The notes under the pieces: generated by a model | Told to the model about the DNA's origin: nothing | Databases searched by the model: none | What the model saw: the letters and a program-made list of their open reading frames with translations, nothing else | From: Hylemonella sp. UBA6679 | GTDB lineage: Bacteria > Pseudomonadota > Gammaproteobacteria > Burkholderiales > Burkholderiaceae_C | Assembly: GCA_002454975.1 (NCBI GenBank) | Contig: DKJZ01000075.1 | Coordinates: 1-6,827, forward strand | Direction of reading: 5' to 3' | DNA length: 6,827 bases | Shown: positions 1 to 5,952 of the stretch, one piece after another | Layout: the number at the start of each line of letters is the position of its first letter | How positions within the stretch are numbered: position 1 is the stretch's first letter | Translations under genes and position numbers: made by a program

Positions 1-14
1 ATACTCCACCACCA
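1..14 (+). tRNA. probable 3' end of a tRNA gene (truncated by window edge)
   Basis: Bases 12-14 are CCA, base 11 is a discriminator A, and bases 4-10 (CTCCACC) would be the 3' acceptor strand, pairing with a 5' GGTGGAG outside the window. A rho-independent terminator begins six bases later, as is usual behind a tRNA gene. The body and anticodon lie outside the window, so the identity cannot be read. A tmRNA 3' end is less likely because the bases before the acceptor do not fit the usual tmRNA ending. The call is an inference from 14 bases. Confidence 0.4.
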
Positions 15-19
15 AAATC

Positions 20-50
20 AAACGCCCAACTGTTCTCAGTTGGGCGTTTT
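20..50 (+). terminator. rho-independent terminator
   Basis: A perfect 13-bp stem (AAACGCCCAACTG with CAGTTGGGCGTTT) closes a TTCT tetraloop and runs into TTTT. The A-run on the left and T-run on the right make it potentially bidirectional. On the plus strand it would end the tRNA-like transcript that finishes at base 14. Confidence 0.85.
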
Positions 51-317
51 CATTTGGGCTTCCCCCAGTACACGCGGGGAACAGGCGCATTGTGCGTGTG
101 CCACGGGGTGGTCACGGCTGGAGCCCACTTCGGCCAGTTCGACTCTTTTCTGCCCTCTGTTCTCTGCAAAGAGACGCCAACTCTTTCGCCACAGCACACG
201 CACATCGCCTTGTGTGACAAGGACTTATACGTGTGTCGATTTTTCGAGTTCGCCAGGCCGTTTGGAGGGGCAGATGATTGAGTCTCTAGATTTCCCGTTG
301 CTTTGAAGATCAGAGAT
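51..317. other. intergenic stretch, nothing recognised
   Basis: No reading frame here has recognisable protein content and I see no RNA fold beyond the terminator at its left edge. It separates the tRNA-like end from the 3' end of the convergent DUF1810 gene. No clear terminator for that gene is visible. Confidence 0.5.
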
Positions 318-1169
318 TCAGCGAGATATCCGCATCCTCCGTGCCGGCTCAGAAGCCTGAATGATGTCCAGCGTCAGCTGGCAGCGCTTACCCTGGAAAT
401 ACCGATCCAACACAGCCACAACGCTTTCGTTTGCGTGGGAGGCATTTTCGAAGACCGTCATGCACGAGCGCAGCTTCATGGCGTCAATCTTTCCGAACAC
501 GGCATGGGCGCTGGTGCTATCGGGAAGATCCAATAGCAGGTGGATACAGCTGCGCAAGCGGCTGCCAAGAACATCGTCGTCCCAGTAACTGGCGGCTTCG
601 CTGGGTGAAGAGAGCCCGAAATAGTCGGCCATCCTGCTTGACCCCAGGCCGCGCAGCTGCGGAAACGCAAACCACATCCAGTGCGAGCACTTGCGGCCGC
701 TGGCTAGTTCCTCCACCACTGAATACCAAACGGGATCCTGCGCATCGACAAAGCGGTGCAAGGTATCGCGCGAAGCGCTCATAGGCACGCCTGTATGGCG
801 CGGTGGAAAGCGGTCAAACCCGGAAGGCTCATTCCAGTACTCGCCACTGGAATAGACTGGCCGGCTGCGTTTGCGCGCTTCGGGTGCAGGTAATGTCGGC
901 ATGCCGGCTGCGTTGAAAAAGCTGGAATAGGTCCACATCCAGCTGAAACCGTTAGCGTCCAGTGCTGTATGTGCAGTCGCTAGGTCAGGTGCAGACAGCC
1001 AGTCAAAGACCTCGCCATGGTCATCAAAAAAGACCATGTCGACCCCGCCGTCACGTGCTGGCTCGGTTACACACCAGTTCTGTTGAAGCATGCCTAGCAC
1101 CTTGACCCACAAATGCTGGCTGATGGCCGACTCGCAGCGGATTTCTTCCAAATATTGAGAATAGGGCAT
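318..1169 (-). CDS. DUF1810 domain protein with an extra N-terminal domain
   Basis: The 283-residue protein has two parts. Residues about 138-270 match DUF1810: an opening RFVDAQD, the block SHWMWFAFPQLRGLG at 163-177, and the KLRSCMTVF block at 232-240. DUF1810 has no firmly assigned biochemical function that I can state. Residues 1-115 resemble a small, widely distributed proteobacterial domain of unknown function, with VFFDD, an NGF box and a YSSGEYW ending (106-112). Bacterial DUF1810 proteins usually consist of that domain alone, so this looks like a fusion. No signal peptide or membrane segment is seen. The start at 1169 is taken because it includes the whole N-terminal domain, although no convincing Shine-Dalgarno precedes it. 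Met130, just before DUF1810, is an alternative start for a shorter product. The gene is on the opposite strand to the phage genes on its right and appears intact. Confidence 0.8.
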   Translation of the reverse strand: MPYSQYLEEIRCESAISQHLWVKVLGMLQQNWCVTEPARDGGVDMVFFDDHGEVFDWLSAPDLATAHTALDANGFSWMWTYSSFFNAAGMPTLPAPEARKRSRPVYSSGEYWNEPSGFDRFPPRHTGVPMSASRDTLHRFVDAQDPVWYSVVEELASGRKCSHWMWFAFPQLRGLGSSRMADYFGLSSPSEAASYWDDDVLGSRLRSCIHLLLDLPDSTSAHAVFGKIDAMKLRSCMTVFENASHANESVVAVLDRYFQGKRCQLTLDIIQASEPARRMRISR

Positions 1170-1304
1170 TGATTCAGTTTATTTGAAGCATTTATGGTGA
1201 GTAAAAATCACTCAAGGCAGACTTGCTAACGAAGCAACCAACGCGCGCAAACGGCGCCTACATCTTGTCAATGAATGCCTTGAGTTTGTCACCCATAGGC
1301 CTGC

Positions 1305-1577
1305 GTGGCAGTCCGCCGCCACGTCGGTGTTGATGCCGCGCACGCCTACGGCGGCTTCATGGGTCAGTTGACCGCTTGGTGCGAGCACCACCAGATCCCG
1401 TACCAGGGCATCCCGGTCGGCACGATCAAGAAGCACGCCACAGGCAAAGGCAATGCCAGCAAGGATGAGATGGTGGCATCCGTCCGTGCCCGTGGTCACA
1501 GCCCCGCAGACGACAACGAGGCCGACGCCATCGCCTTGGTGTACCTTGCCCGTGAGATGGCCGAAAAGGGGGTGTGA
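1305..1577 (+). pseudogene. RuvC-like Holliday junction resolvase of phage type, N-terminus missing
   Basis: This is the C-terminal 90 residues or so of a phage RuvC-like resolvase, an enzyme that cleaves four-way DNA junctions. The signature TGKGNASK (46-53) and the terminal NEADA (71-75), carrying the last catalytic aspartate (D74), are present, as is the family-typical HAYGG stretch. The N-terminal half with the first catalytic aspartate is absent. Upstream in the same frame a TAG (1296-1298) lies two codons before the GTG at 1305, and no ribosome binding site is seen there. Family-like sequence begins at about 1309. It should be catalytically dead. The stop TGA is followed one base later by the ATG of the next phage gene, so the original operon order survives. 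Confidence 0.75.
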
Positions 1578-1578
1578 C

Positions 1579-1788
1579 ATGAAAGTGCCGCAATACCGCT
1601 ATCGCTGCCCCCTGGGCAATCTGCAGCCGACCACGCCCGACCTCGACGCTGTCAAACGCGAGGGCTGGCGCAATGACCACATCCTGGTCGTCTCCGAACA
1701 GGACGACCGACTGGACTGGGTTGAGCGGGAGTTCGTGCGCAGGCTGGGTGAGCGCCTCTATGGCGATGGAGGAAAGCGCCATGGCTGA
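1579..1788 (+). CDS. small phage protein of unknown function
   Basis: This 69-residue protein is soluble and highly charged, with an N-terminal basic and aromatic segment (QYRYRCP) and a C-terminal amphipathic stretch, WVEREFVRRLGERLYG at 48-63. A protein of this kind is often found in betaproteobacterial prophages between the RuvC-like gene and the DUF6362 gene, which is its position here, but I cannot assign a function. The start ATG is supported by AAGGGGG at 1566-1572, six bases upstream. The gene starts one base after the resolvase stop, and its own stop lies inside the start region of the next gene (8-base overlap). It looks intact. Confidence 0.7.
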   Translation: MKVPQYRYRCPLGNLQPTTPDLDAVKREGWRNDHILVVSEQDDRLDWVEREFVRRLGERLYGDGGKRHG

Positions 1789-2170
1789 AATCATGACCCA
1801 ATGGACGGCTGATGCCGTGGCCGCTCGCTTTGCTGAGGCTGCTGAGACTGCGCACCGATTGCCACGCGTGCGTCCCATGGGCCACTTCAACCCATGGATG
1901 AGTCTGGCCATGCAGGTGCCTGAGCGCTACGCCGATCCAGAACGGCTGTACCGCCCCATGCCGCCCAGTCCACAAGCGGTGGAGCGGATGCTCGAGACCA
2001 TGCGCTGGGTGCAGTGGCTGGAGGTGGAGCAACGTCACCTGGTCTGGATGCGGGCCAACCGCTACGAGTGGCACCAGATCGGCAGGCGCTTTGCCTGCGA
2101 TCGCAACACAGCCTCTCGGCGCTGGCACCGGATCATGGAGTTGGTGGCGTACCGGCTCAACTCCGGGTGA
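1781..2170 (+). CDS. DUF6362 family phage protein, HTH-like
   Basis: The 129-residue product fits DUF6362. It opens with MTQWTADAVAARFAEAA, contains the RPMGHFNPW block, then PPSPQAVERMLETMRWVQWL, and ends in a helix-turn-helix-like segment, WHQIGRRFACDRNTASRRW, at about residues 102-120. The family occurs in prophages close to DNA-modification and packaging genes. A DNA-binding role is inferred from the HTH-like end and is not established. The start at 1781 is set by GGAGG at 1768-1772, eight bases upstream, and overlaps the previous gene's stop, so the two are probably translationally coupled. In-frame codons further upstream read the previous gene out of frame and are not used. Nothing is broken in this gene, but the phage operon is interrupted right after it. 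Confidence 0.8.
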   Translation: MAEIMTQWTADAVAARFAEAAETAHRLPRVRPMGHFNPWMSLAMQVPERYADPERLYRPMPPSPQAVERMLETMRWVQWLEVEQRHLVWMRANRYEWHQIGRRFACDRNTASRRWHRIMELVAYRLNSG

Positions 2171-2175
2171 CGTGG

Positions 2176-2234
2176 TGGCAAAACGTGGGGAAATGTCCGA
2201 TAATGTGGGTACCTCGAATCTGATCGGGGTACCC
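2176..2234 (+). promoter_or_regulatory. candidate promoter and operator of the GNAT cassette
   Basis: A GATAAT -10-like box lies at 2199-2204. The -35 position (2176-2181, TGGCAA, 17-base spacer) is weak. Directly behind the -10 are two copies of the palindromic core GGTACC (2208-2213 and 2228-2233, each within a longer GGGTACC match), 20 bases or about two helical turns apart. The second copy ends 16 bases before the first cassette gene. A protein bound here would cover the transcription start, as in autoregulated toxin-antitoxin operons. The sites are seen directly; their role is inferred. Confidence 0.45.
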
Positions 2235-2249
2235 AAACAGGACAAATTC

Positions 2250-2429
2250 ATGAAACCCGCCGCTTTTAAAGCAACGCCCCGCCTAGATGCGGATGCGAGC
2301 CGAGCCTTACTCAAGGTCGTCGGTCGGGTCAATTTGTCCGAAAAGCGTCGGTCTGAGCTAGCCTCCTATGCTGAGGCTGCACGTCAAGCATTCGCACGGC
2401 CATTGCCCATCAAGGTGAATGGCCGTTGA
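2250..2429 (+). CDS. small protein upstream of GNAT toxin; antitoxin candidate
   Basis: The 59-residue product is basic and mostly predicted helical, with LDADASRALLKVVGRVNLS at 12-30 and SEKRRSELASYAEAARQAF at 30-48. It does not look like DUF1778, the ribbon-helix-helix antitoxin usual for GNAT toxins, and I do not recognise the family. AGGA at 2239-2242, seven bases upstream, supports the start. Its stop lies 11 bases inside the following acetyltransferase gene, so the two are translationally coupled. Size, order, overlap and the palindromic sites upstream all fit the antitoxin position of a two-gene addiction module. The function is inferred from context only; an accessory peptide of the acetyltransferase is the alternative. 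Confidence 0.6.
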   Translation: MKPAAFKATPRLDADASRALLKVVGRVNLSEKRRSELASYAEAARQAFARPLPIKVNGR

Positions 2430-2961
2430 TGCGAGCAAAATCTCACTTCGGCACATACAGGATGTTGAAGACGAGGTATTGAAGCAGTTCGCGTGTGGTC
2501 GACCGCAACTGGACGAATTCCTTTACGAAGATGCTCGCGATTACGACAAACACGGACTGACCAATACCGTCGTTGTCTTCCACGCAGACGTTTCTGGTCC
2601 CATCGGATATTTCAGCTTAACGGCAGACTCGGTCCACTTAAGCAGTGGCGAGCGTACTGACCTTGGCTTGCCATTCGACGCACCAATCAGCTACTACCCG
2701 GCAGTCAAACTGACCAAGCTGGCTGTGATCGAATCGATGCAAAGCACAGGTGTCGGTGAATACCTCATCGACCTGATTTGCGGTATCGCTTCCTCAGCGC
2801 CCTTTGCTGTTCGGTTAATCACGGTAGACGCGGTCAATCTTGAACGGGTGCTGTCGTTTTACGAGCGAGTAGGGTTCATGGAAAGCCTATCCGAAAAGAA
2901 AGAACGTGAGTCACAAAAAGTTCGTGAAACCATTTTGATGTTCAAGGACCTCTATCAGTGA
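2419..2961 (+). CDS. GNAT-family N-acetyltransferase, TacT/AtaT-like toxin candidate
   Basis: This is a complete 180-residue GNAT protein. It begins with the pattern seen in toxin-type GNATs: FACGRPQLDEFL (24-35), then GPIGYFSLTADSV (60-72) on the central strands. KLTKLAVIESMQSTGVGEYL (97-116) carries the acetyl-CoA pyrophosphate-binding motif QSTGVG at 108-113. FYERVGF (147-153) holds Tyr148, equivalent to the catalytic tyrosine of TacT and AtaT. Those toxins acetylate aminoacyl-tRNAs and stop translation; that this protein does so is inference. AAGG at 2412-2415 precedes the ATG closely, and the start overlaps the upstream small gene by 11 bases. Its stop overlaps a possible GTG of the next frame. 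The coding sequence is less GC-rich than the genes to the right, consistent with acquisition by transfer. Confidence 0.8.
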   Translation: MAVDASKISLRHIQDVEDEVLKQFACGRPQLDEFLYEDARDYDKHGLTNTVVVFHADVSGPIGYFSLTADSVHLSSGERTDLGLPFDAPISYYPAVKLTKLAVIESMQSTGVGEYLIDLICGIASSAPFAVRLITVDAVNLERVLSFYERVGFMESLSEKKERESQKVRETILMFKDLYQ

Positions 2962-2978
2962 AATTACGAGGCCAGTCG

Positions 2979-3188
2979 ATGGATGCTGCGAATTCTCAAT
3001 CCTTGCGGTCAGCTGTTGATCAAGGTCTTGCAAGTGGTGAGGCTCGTTCAGCAGGTCAAGTGCTTGACCGACTTGAAGCGAAATACGCGGCACTGGTCGA
3101 TACAGAAAAGATGATTGACGAGATCGCTGACGACAACCTTCATCATGAGGTCGGCACCGGTAAGCCGGTCAGCAAGGAAGGGCTTTGA
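2979..3188 (+). CDS. ParD-like small protein, possible antitoxin
   Basis: The 69-residue product contains SLRSAVDQGLASGEARSAGQ followed by VLDRLEAKY, a helical pattern common in the C-terminal part of ParD-like and related ribbon-helix-helix antitoxins. The remaining 35 or so residues are acidic and unrecognised. Two starts compete: GTG at 2958, overlapping the GNAT stop as GTGA, and ATG at 2979. The ATG is chosen because GAGG at 2968-2971 lies seven bases before it. The gene follows the acetyltransferase closely and is likely co-transcribed with it. A genuine ParD partner would expect a ParE/RelE toxin next, and only a short stub follows. It may be an orphan antitoxin, or a third member of the GNAT module. 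Confidence 0.6.
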   Translation: MDAANSQSLRSAVDQGLASGEARSAGQVLDRLEAKYAALVDTEKMIDEIADDNLHHEVGTGKPVSKEGL

Positions 3189-3220
3189 CCCGAGTTCGGT
3201 TTGCGCCCTATTTCATCTGA
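3185..3220 (+). pseudogene. possible 5' stub of a ParE/RelE-like toxin gene
   Basis: A TTG overlapping the upstream stop as TTGA opens an 11-codon frame reading MTRVRFAPYFI before TGA. This resembles the opening beta strand of ParE/RelE toxins, where an RVRFAP-type start is common, and it lies where the toxin of a ParD-ParE pair begins. AAGGA at 3174-3178, six bases upstream, is a good ribosome binding site. No continuation is recognisable in any frame. The match is short, so chance cannot be excluded. Confidence 0.3.
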
Positions 3221-3524
3221 AAGTGTTTTGGCGTGTTTTGACGTGATTGCGGGTAAGGACTGTGGTTGATGCGGGTTTGAGCGAAGGATGGAGCCGAATC
3301 CGAATGCAGCACGGAGGGCCTTTTGAGCGTACAGTTTGAGCTACGGTCAGGAAAGAAGCGCAGGTGGTTCAAAGCACCTCGCACCTGAGGAAATCAACGG
3401 GTCCTTCCTGGCCAAAGCGGTATGCGGGGGGCAATAGCCCGAAATTTCGATAGCGACAGATTCAAAAACCGGGTTTGCAGTTCGCACCGGGTTTGCACCT
3501 CCCCCTCACCCCCCCAAGGACTTT
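3221..3524. other. degenerate gap between the GNAT cassette and the phage methyltransferase
   Basis: About 300 bases without a credible gene. At the left end an 8-base word GTGTTTTG is repeated at 3223-3230 and 3233-3240 (10-base period). Frames beyond that are short and unrecognised, for example an 18-codon basic frame ending near 3389. The right end has a 12-base direct repeat and a C-rich leader with AAGGA at 3516-3520, four bases before the methyltransferase ATG. It is probably the scar where the cassette entered phage DNA. Confidence 0.45.
3468..3497 (+). repeat. two direct copies of ACCGGGTTTGCA
   Basis: Identical 12-mers at 3468-3479 and 3486-3497 are separated by GTTCGC, giving an 18-base period. 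They end 27 bases before the methyltransferase start and could be a protein-binding site in its leader. The function is unknown. Confidence 0.6.
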
Positions 3525-4583
3525 ATGACTCCCGAGATCAGAATGATCGCGGTGGATTCGCTCATCCCTTATGCGCGAAACGCCCGCACACACAGCGACG
3601 GCCAGGTGGCTCAGATTGCAGCATCCATTGCCGAGTTTGGGTTCACCAACCCGATCCTGTCGGATGGCGAGCGCGGAGTGATTGCTGGGCATGGTCGTTT
3701 GATGGCTGCCCGAAAGCTGGGGCTCACAGAAGTGCCTGTGATCGAGTTGGCGCACCTGACGCCAACCCAGAAAAAGGCCTACATCCTGGCCGACAACCGG
3801 ATTGCCGAAAACGCAGGCTGGGATGAAGAGCTTCTGAAACTGGAGCTGGCTGAGCTGCAAGCTGCTGAGTACGACCTGGACCTGATGGGCTTCAGCGATG
3901 AGGAGATCGACAAGCTGCTCAATGGCGATGAACAAAGCGATGGTCTGACCGACGAAGATGCAGTACCGGAAACCCCTGTAGAACCGACCTCAAAGCCGGG
4001 CGACCTGTGGATCCTCGGCAACCATCGCTTGCTTTGCGGAGACTCCACGGTCCTGACGGACGTGGAGCGCCTGATGGATGGCCAACTGGCTGACATGGCT
4101 TTCACCGATCCACCCTACAACGTGGACTATGGCAACAGCGCCAAGGACAAGATGCGAGGCAAAGACCGCCGCATCCTCAACGATGCGCTGGGCGACGGGT
4201 TTTACCAGTTCCTGTACGACGCGTGCGTGAACCTCCTGGTTGTTACTAAGGGCGCTTGCTACGTTTGCATGAGTTCATCTGAGCTGCATACCTTGCAAAA
4301 GGCCTGGTTGGATGCCGGTGGCAAGTGGTCGACTTTCGTGATTTGGGCAAAGAACACTTTCACGTTGGGTCGGGCTGACTACCAGCGCCAGTACGAACCG
4401 ATCTTGTACGGATGGAAACAGGGAACCGATCACTTTTGGTGTGGCGATCGCGATCAGGCAGACGTCTGGTTTTATAACAAGCCTCGCGTCAACGATCTGC
4501 ACCCGACTTCTATGGGCCCGTTGCTGCCCTTCGTCGAGCACCGTTGTACGTCGGTAGTGCAGCGTAAGCAGCCCCTGGAGTGA
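3525..4583 (+). pseudogene. phage ParB-domain DNA methyltransferase, 3' truncated
   Basis: The N-terminal 95 residues or so form a ParB-like nuclease-type domain: LIPYARNARTHS at 13-24 and the GHGR box at 55-58. After an acidic linker comes an N6-adenine/N4-cytosine methyltransferase domain with the catalytic DPPY at 195-198 and family blocks FVIWAKNTF and YEPILYGW. Homology runs to NDLHPT (323-328, ending at base 4508) and then stops. Family members continue with MKP and the FxGxG SAM-binding motif I. Here a 24-residue unrelated tail leads to the stop. With motif I gone the protein cannot bind SAM normally, although the ParB part could still fold. AAGGA four bases upstream supports the start. 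The intact family usually exceeds 400 residues. It belongs to the same phage operon as the resolvase and DUF6362 genes, now separated from them by the GNAT cassette. Confidence 0.85.
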
Positions 4584-4956
4584 CAACTGTCGGATGCCCA
4601 CGCCCTTGCGCAGCCCGATGAAGCTGCTCATCTCCGTCGGGTACACTGGTTAGTAACTGCAGATCGCCGAGAACGCGACGATGCTGCCCTGCGGCGCGAT
4701 CCCGGCCGGCGAGGCGTCGAACGGGGTAGTTGAACAGCCAGGCCTCGCCGGGCTGCAGCGTCTCCGCCTGGAGCGGGTCGCCGCGGTCGTCCATCAGCAG
4801 CGAGGGCGCGAAGCTGCGCGGCGTGCCAGCCACGGCCGGCAGCGTGCCGGCGGCGGCCCAGGCGCCGGCCATGCAGGGGGCGTTGTGCATCAGGTCGCGA
4901 CGCTCGAGATCAGTCCGGACACCCGGTGGCACGGGAATGGACGGTACTTCAGCCAT
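4510..4956 (-). pseudogene. decayed Rieske 2Fe-2S protein gene
   Basis: Read from 4956, 78 residues run through ERRDLMHNAP and GAWAAAGTLPAVAG, possibly a degenerate Tat-type signal, to GEAWLFNYP. One extra base near 4722 shifts the frame. The next frame gives FDASPAG, then GSIVAFSAICSY, the first Rieske cluster motif, in which the expected C-x-H reads CSY: the histidine ligand has become tyrosine (CAC to TAC). A TAA at 4650-4652 follows at once. The same frame then continues YPTEMSSFIGLRKGVG, the segment that follows the first motif in this family. The second cluster motif is scrambled; a GARR...TGP trace near 4520 may be its end. Family members are exported electron-transfer proteins whose partners vary. 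This one cannot bind a normal cluster. It abuts the truncated methyltransferase. I do not link it to arsenite oxidase: the motif pattern differs from AioB. Confidence 0.7.
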
Positions 4957-5053
4957 ACTCTGGCCGCAACCTGCGCCCCGCCTTCCGGGTGGACCGTGAT
5001 GCACGGGCCCGCTCGTTTGGGCCCCCATCAGGCTCGAAAGCGCCGCCCGCAGA

Positions 5054-5653
5054 TCAGCCCGCGGCGCGCTTCCGAGCGAGACCCAGCCCCGCCAGGGCGA
5101 TGCCCAACAGCGCAAGCGATCCCGGTTCGGGCACGCCGTTGACGACAACCTTCTCGAAGTCCATGAACGCCATGTAGTCTTGGGAGTCGCCGTACGCCTT
5201 GAAGACCGTGTAATTTGCGCTCCCCAGATAGTCGATGCTGGACGTATTCACGAACCAGGCCGATGTGGCGTTGCCATTGCCCGCATCCAGATAGGGGATC
5301 CACATCTCGCAAAAGCCGCCCCGGTCGCAGCTGTTGACCAGTTCGGGCCGGGTGTCGAAGTTGTAGGTGGTGCCGTCCACCACCACATTGTCGACGAGCA
5401 CCTGGGCGAACACGGCATTCATCGCGACCATCGCGTCGGCCGACGTCGTGAAGTCGAACAGGCTTTGATCGCAGCCGGCAAACATCGACGCGCATGAGTT
5501 TCCGAACGTCACGCGGTACTGTTCGCTGTTGATGATCAAGCCGGTAGCACTTTGCAACTTGCCGTTCTGGATCTGGTACACGACATCGGCCTGGGCGGCA
5601 CCGCCCAGTGCCAGCGCGCAGGACAAGCCAATCTTCAATAATGTCTTCGACAC
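5054..5653 (-). CDS. PEP-CTERM sorting domain exported protein
   Basis: The 199-residue protein has an N-terminal signal peptide (SKTLLKIGLSCALALGGAAQA, likely cleaved after A22) and a C-terminal PEP-CTERM tripartite signal: VPEP at 174-177, a hydrophobic helix and the basic tail ARKRAAG. Exosortase (EpsH/XrtA type) recognises this signal in exopolysaccharide-forming Gram-negative bacteria. The mature region is secreted-type, with four cysteines (54, 61, 109, 115) that could form two disulfides, and I recognise no enzymatic domain in it. The GTG start at 5653 is chosen because GGAAAGG (5662-5668) lies eight bases upstream and the signal peptide begins there. The ATG at 5752 would add 33 non-signal residues. 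The exosortase itself is not in the window. This is the only apparently intact gene of the right half. Confidence 0.85.
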   Translation of the reverse strand: MSKTLLKIGLSCALALGGAAQADVVYQIQNGKLQSATGLIINSEQYRVTFGNSCASMFAGCDQSLFDFTTSADAMVAMNAVFAQVLVDNVVVDGTTYNFDTRPELVNSCDRGGFCEMWIPYLDAGNGNATSAWFVNTSSIDYLGSANYTVFKAYGDSQDYMAFMDFEKVVVNGVPEPGSLALLGIALAGLGLARKRAAG

Positions 5654-5740
5654 GGAGTGAACCTTTCCGGTAATGAATTGAATCTGAAGCCGATACCGGG
5701 CGAGCGACACTGCCACACTTGCGGCCCGTGCACGGTCACC

Positions 5741-5774
5741 TTGGATCAACAAAGCACAATTTGTGCCGATCCAA
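5741..5774 (-). promoter_or_regulatory. nested inverted repeat upstream of the PEP-CTERM gene
   Basis: GCACAA and TTGTGC (5754-5766, one base between) form an inner palindrome, and TTGGATC (5741-5747) with GATCCAA (5768-5774) forms an outer one. The inner-to-outer spacings differ, six bases against one. It lies about 90-120 bases upstream of the GTG, in an AT-rich stretch that also holds a weak extended -10-like TGTTATTTG. It could be an operator or an RNA stem in the leader. The pairing is seen; the role is inferred. Confidence 0.4.
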
Positions 5775-5864
5775 ATAACATCAACAATAACAATGACTTA
5801 ACAGGGATTTCTTCGGCGTGACTGACGATCTGTAAGAAAAGTCGACACATTTATTTACATCGCC

Positions 5865-5898
5865 GGGCCGCGTCGGGACCCGTTGTCCCGACGCGGCC
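5865..5898 (-). terminator. hairpin terminator for the ACR3 gene
   Basis: A perfect 14-bp stem (GGCCGCGTCGGGAC with GTCCCGACGCGGCC, 5866-5879 and 5885-5898) has a 5-base loop. It lies 55 bases downstream of the ACR3 stop on the minus strand. The following minus-strand sequence (GATGTAAATAAATG) is AT-rich but lacks a clean T-run, so it may be a weak rho-independent terminator. Confidence 0.6.
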
Positions 5899-5952
5899 GG
5901 TTCAGACGCCGCGGACCGAACGTCGCTTCACGGCCGTTGCCATGGCCCCGGC

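Noticed and set aside
1258..1311. Minus-strand frame ending RRPMGDKLKAFIDKM then TAG, which looks like a real protein C-terminus
   Set aside because: Only about 17 codons lie outside the resolvase fragment and I cannot name the family. It may be a gene-end remnant but is too short to report.
5005..5024. GGGCCC / GGGCCC inverted repeat behind the PEP-CTERM gene as a terminator
   Set aside because: The stem is only 6 bp with an 8-base loop and no T-run follows on the minus strand, so it is weak evidence in GC-rich DNA.
4510..5148. A long minus-strand open frame of 212 codons
   Set aside because: Only its middle part (from 4956 to about 4723) is Rieske-like. The rest is out of frame with the Rieske and PEP-CTERM proteins, so the length is an effect of high GC.
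5654..5752. Longer start for the PEP-CTERM protein at the ATG at 5752
   Set aside because: It would put 33 charged residues before a clear signal peptide, while GTG at 5653 has a good ribosome binding site.
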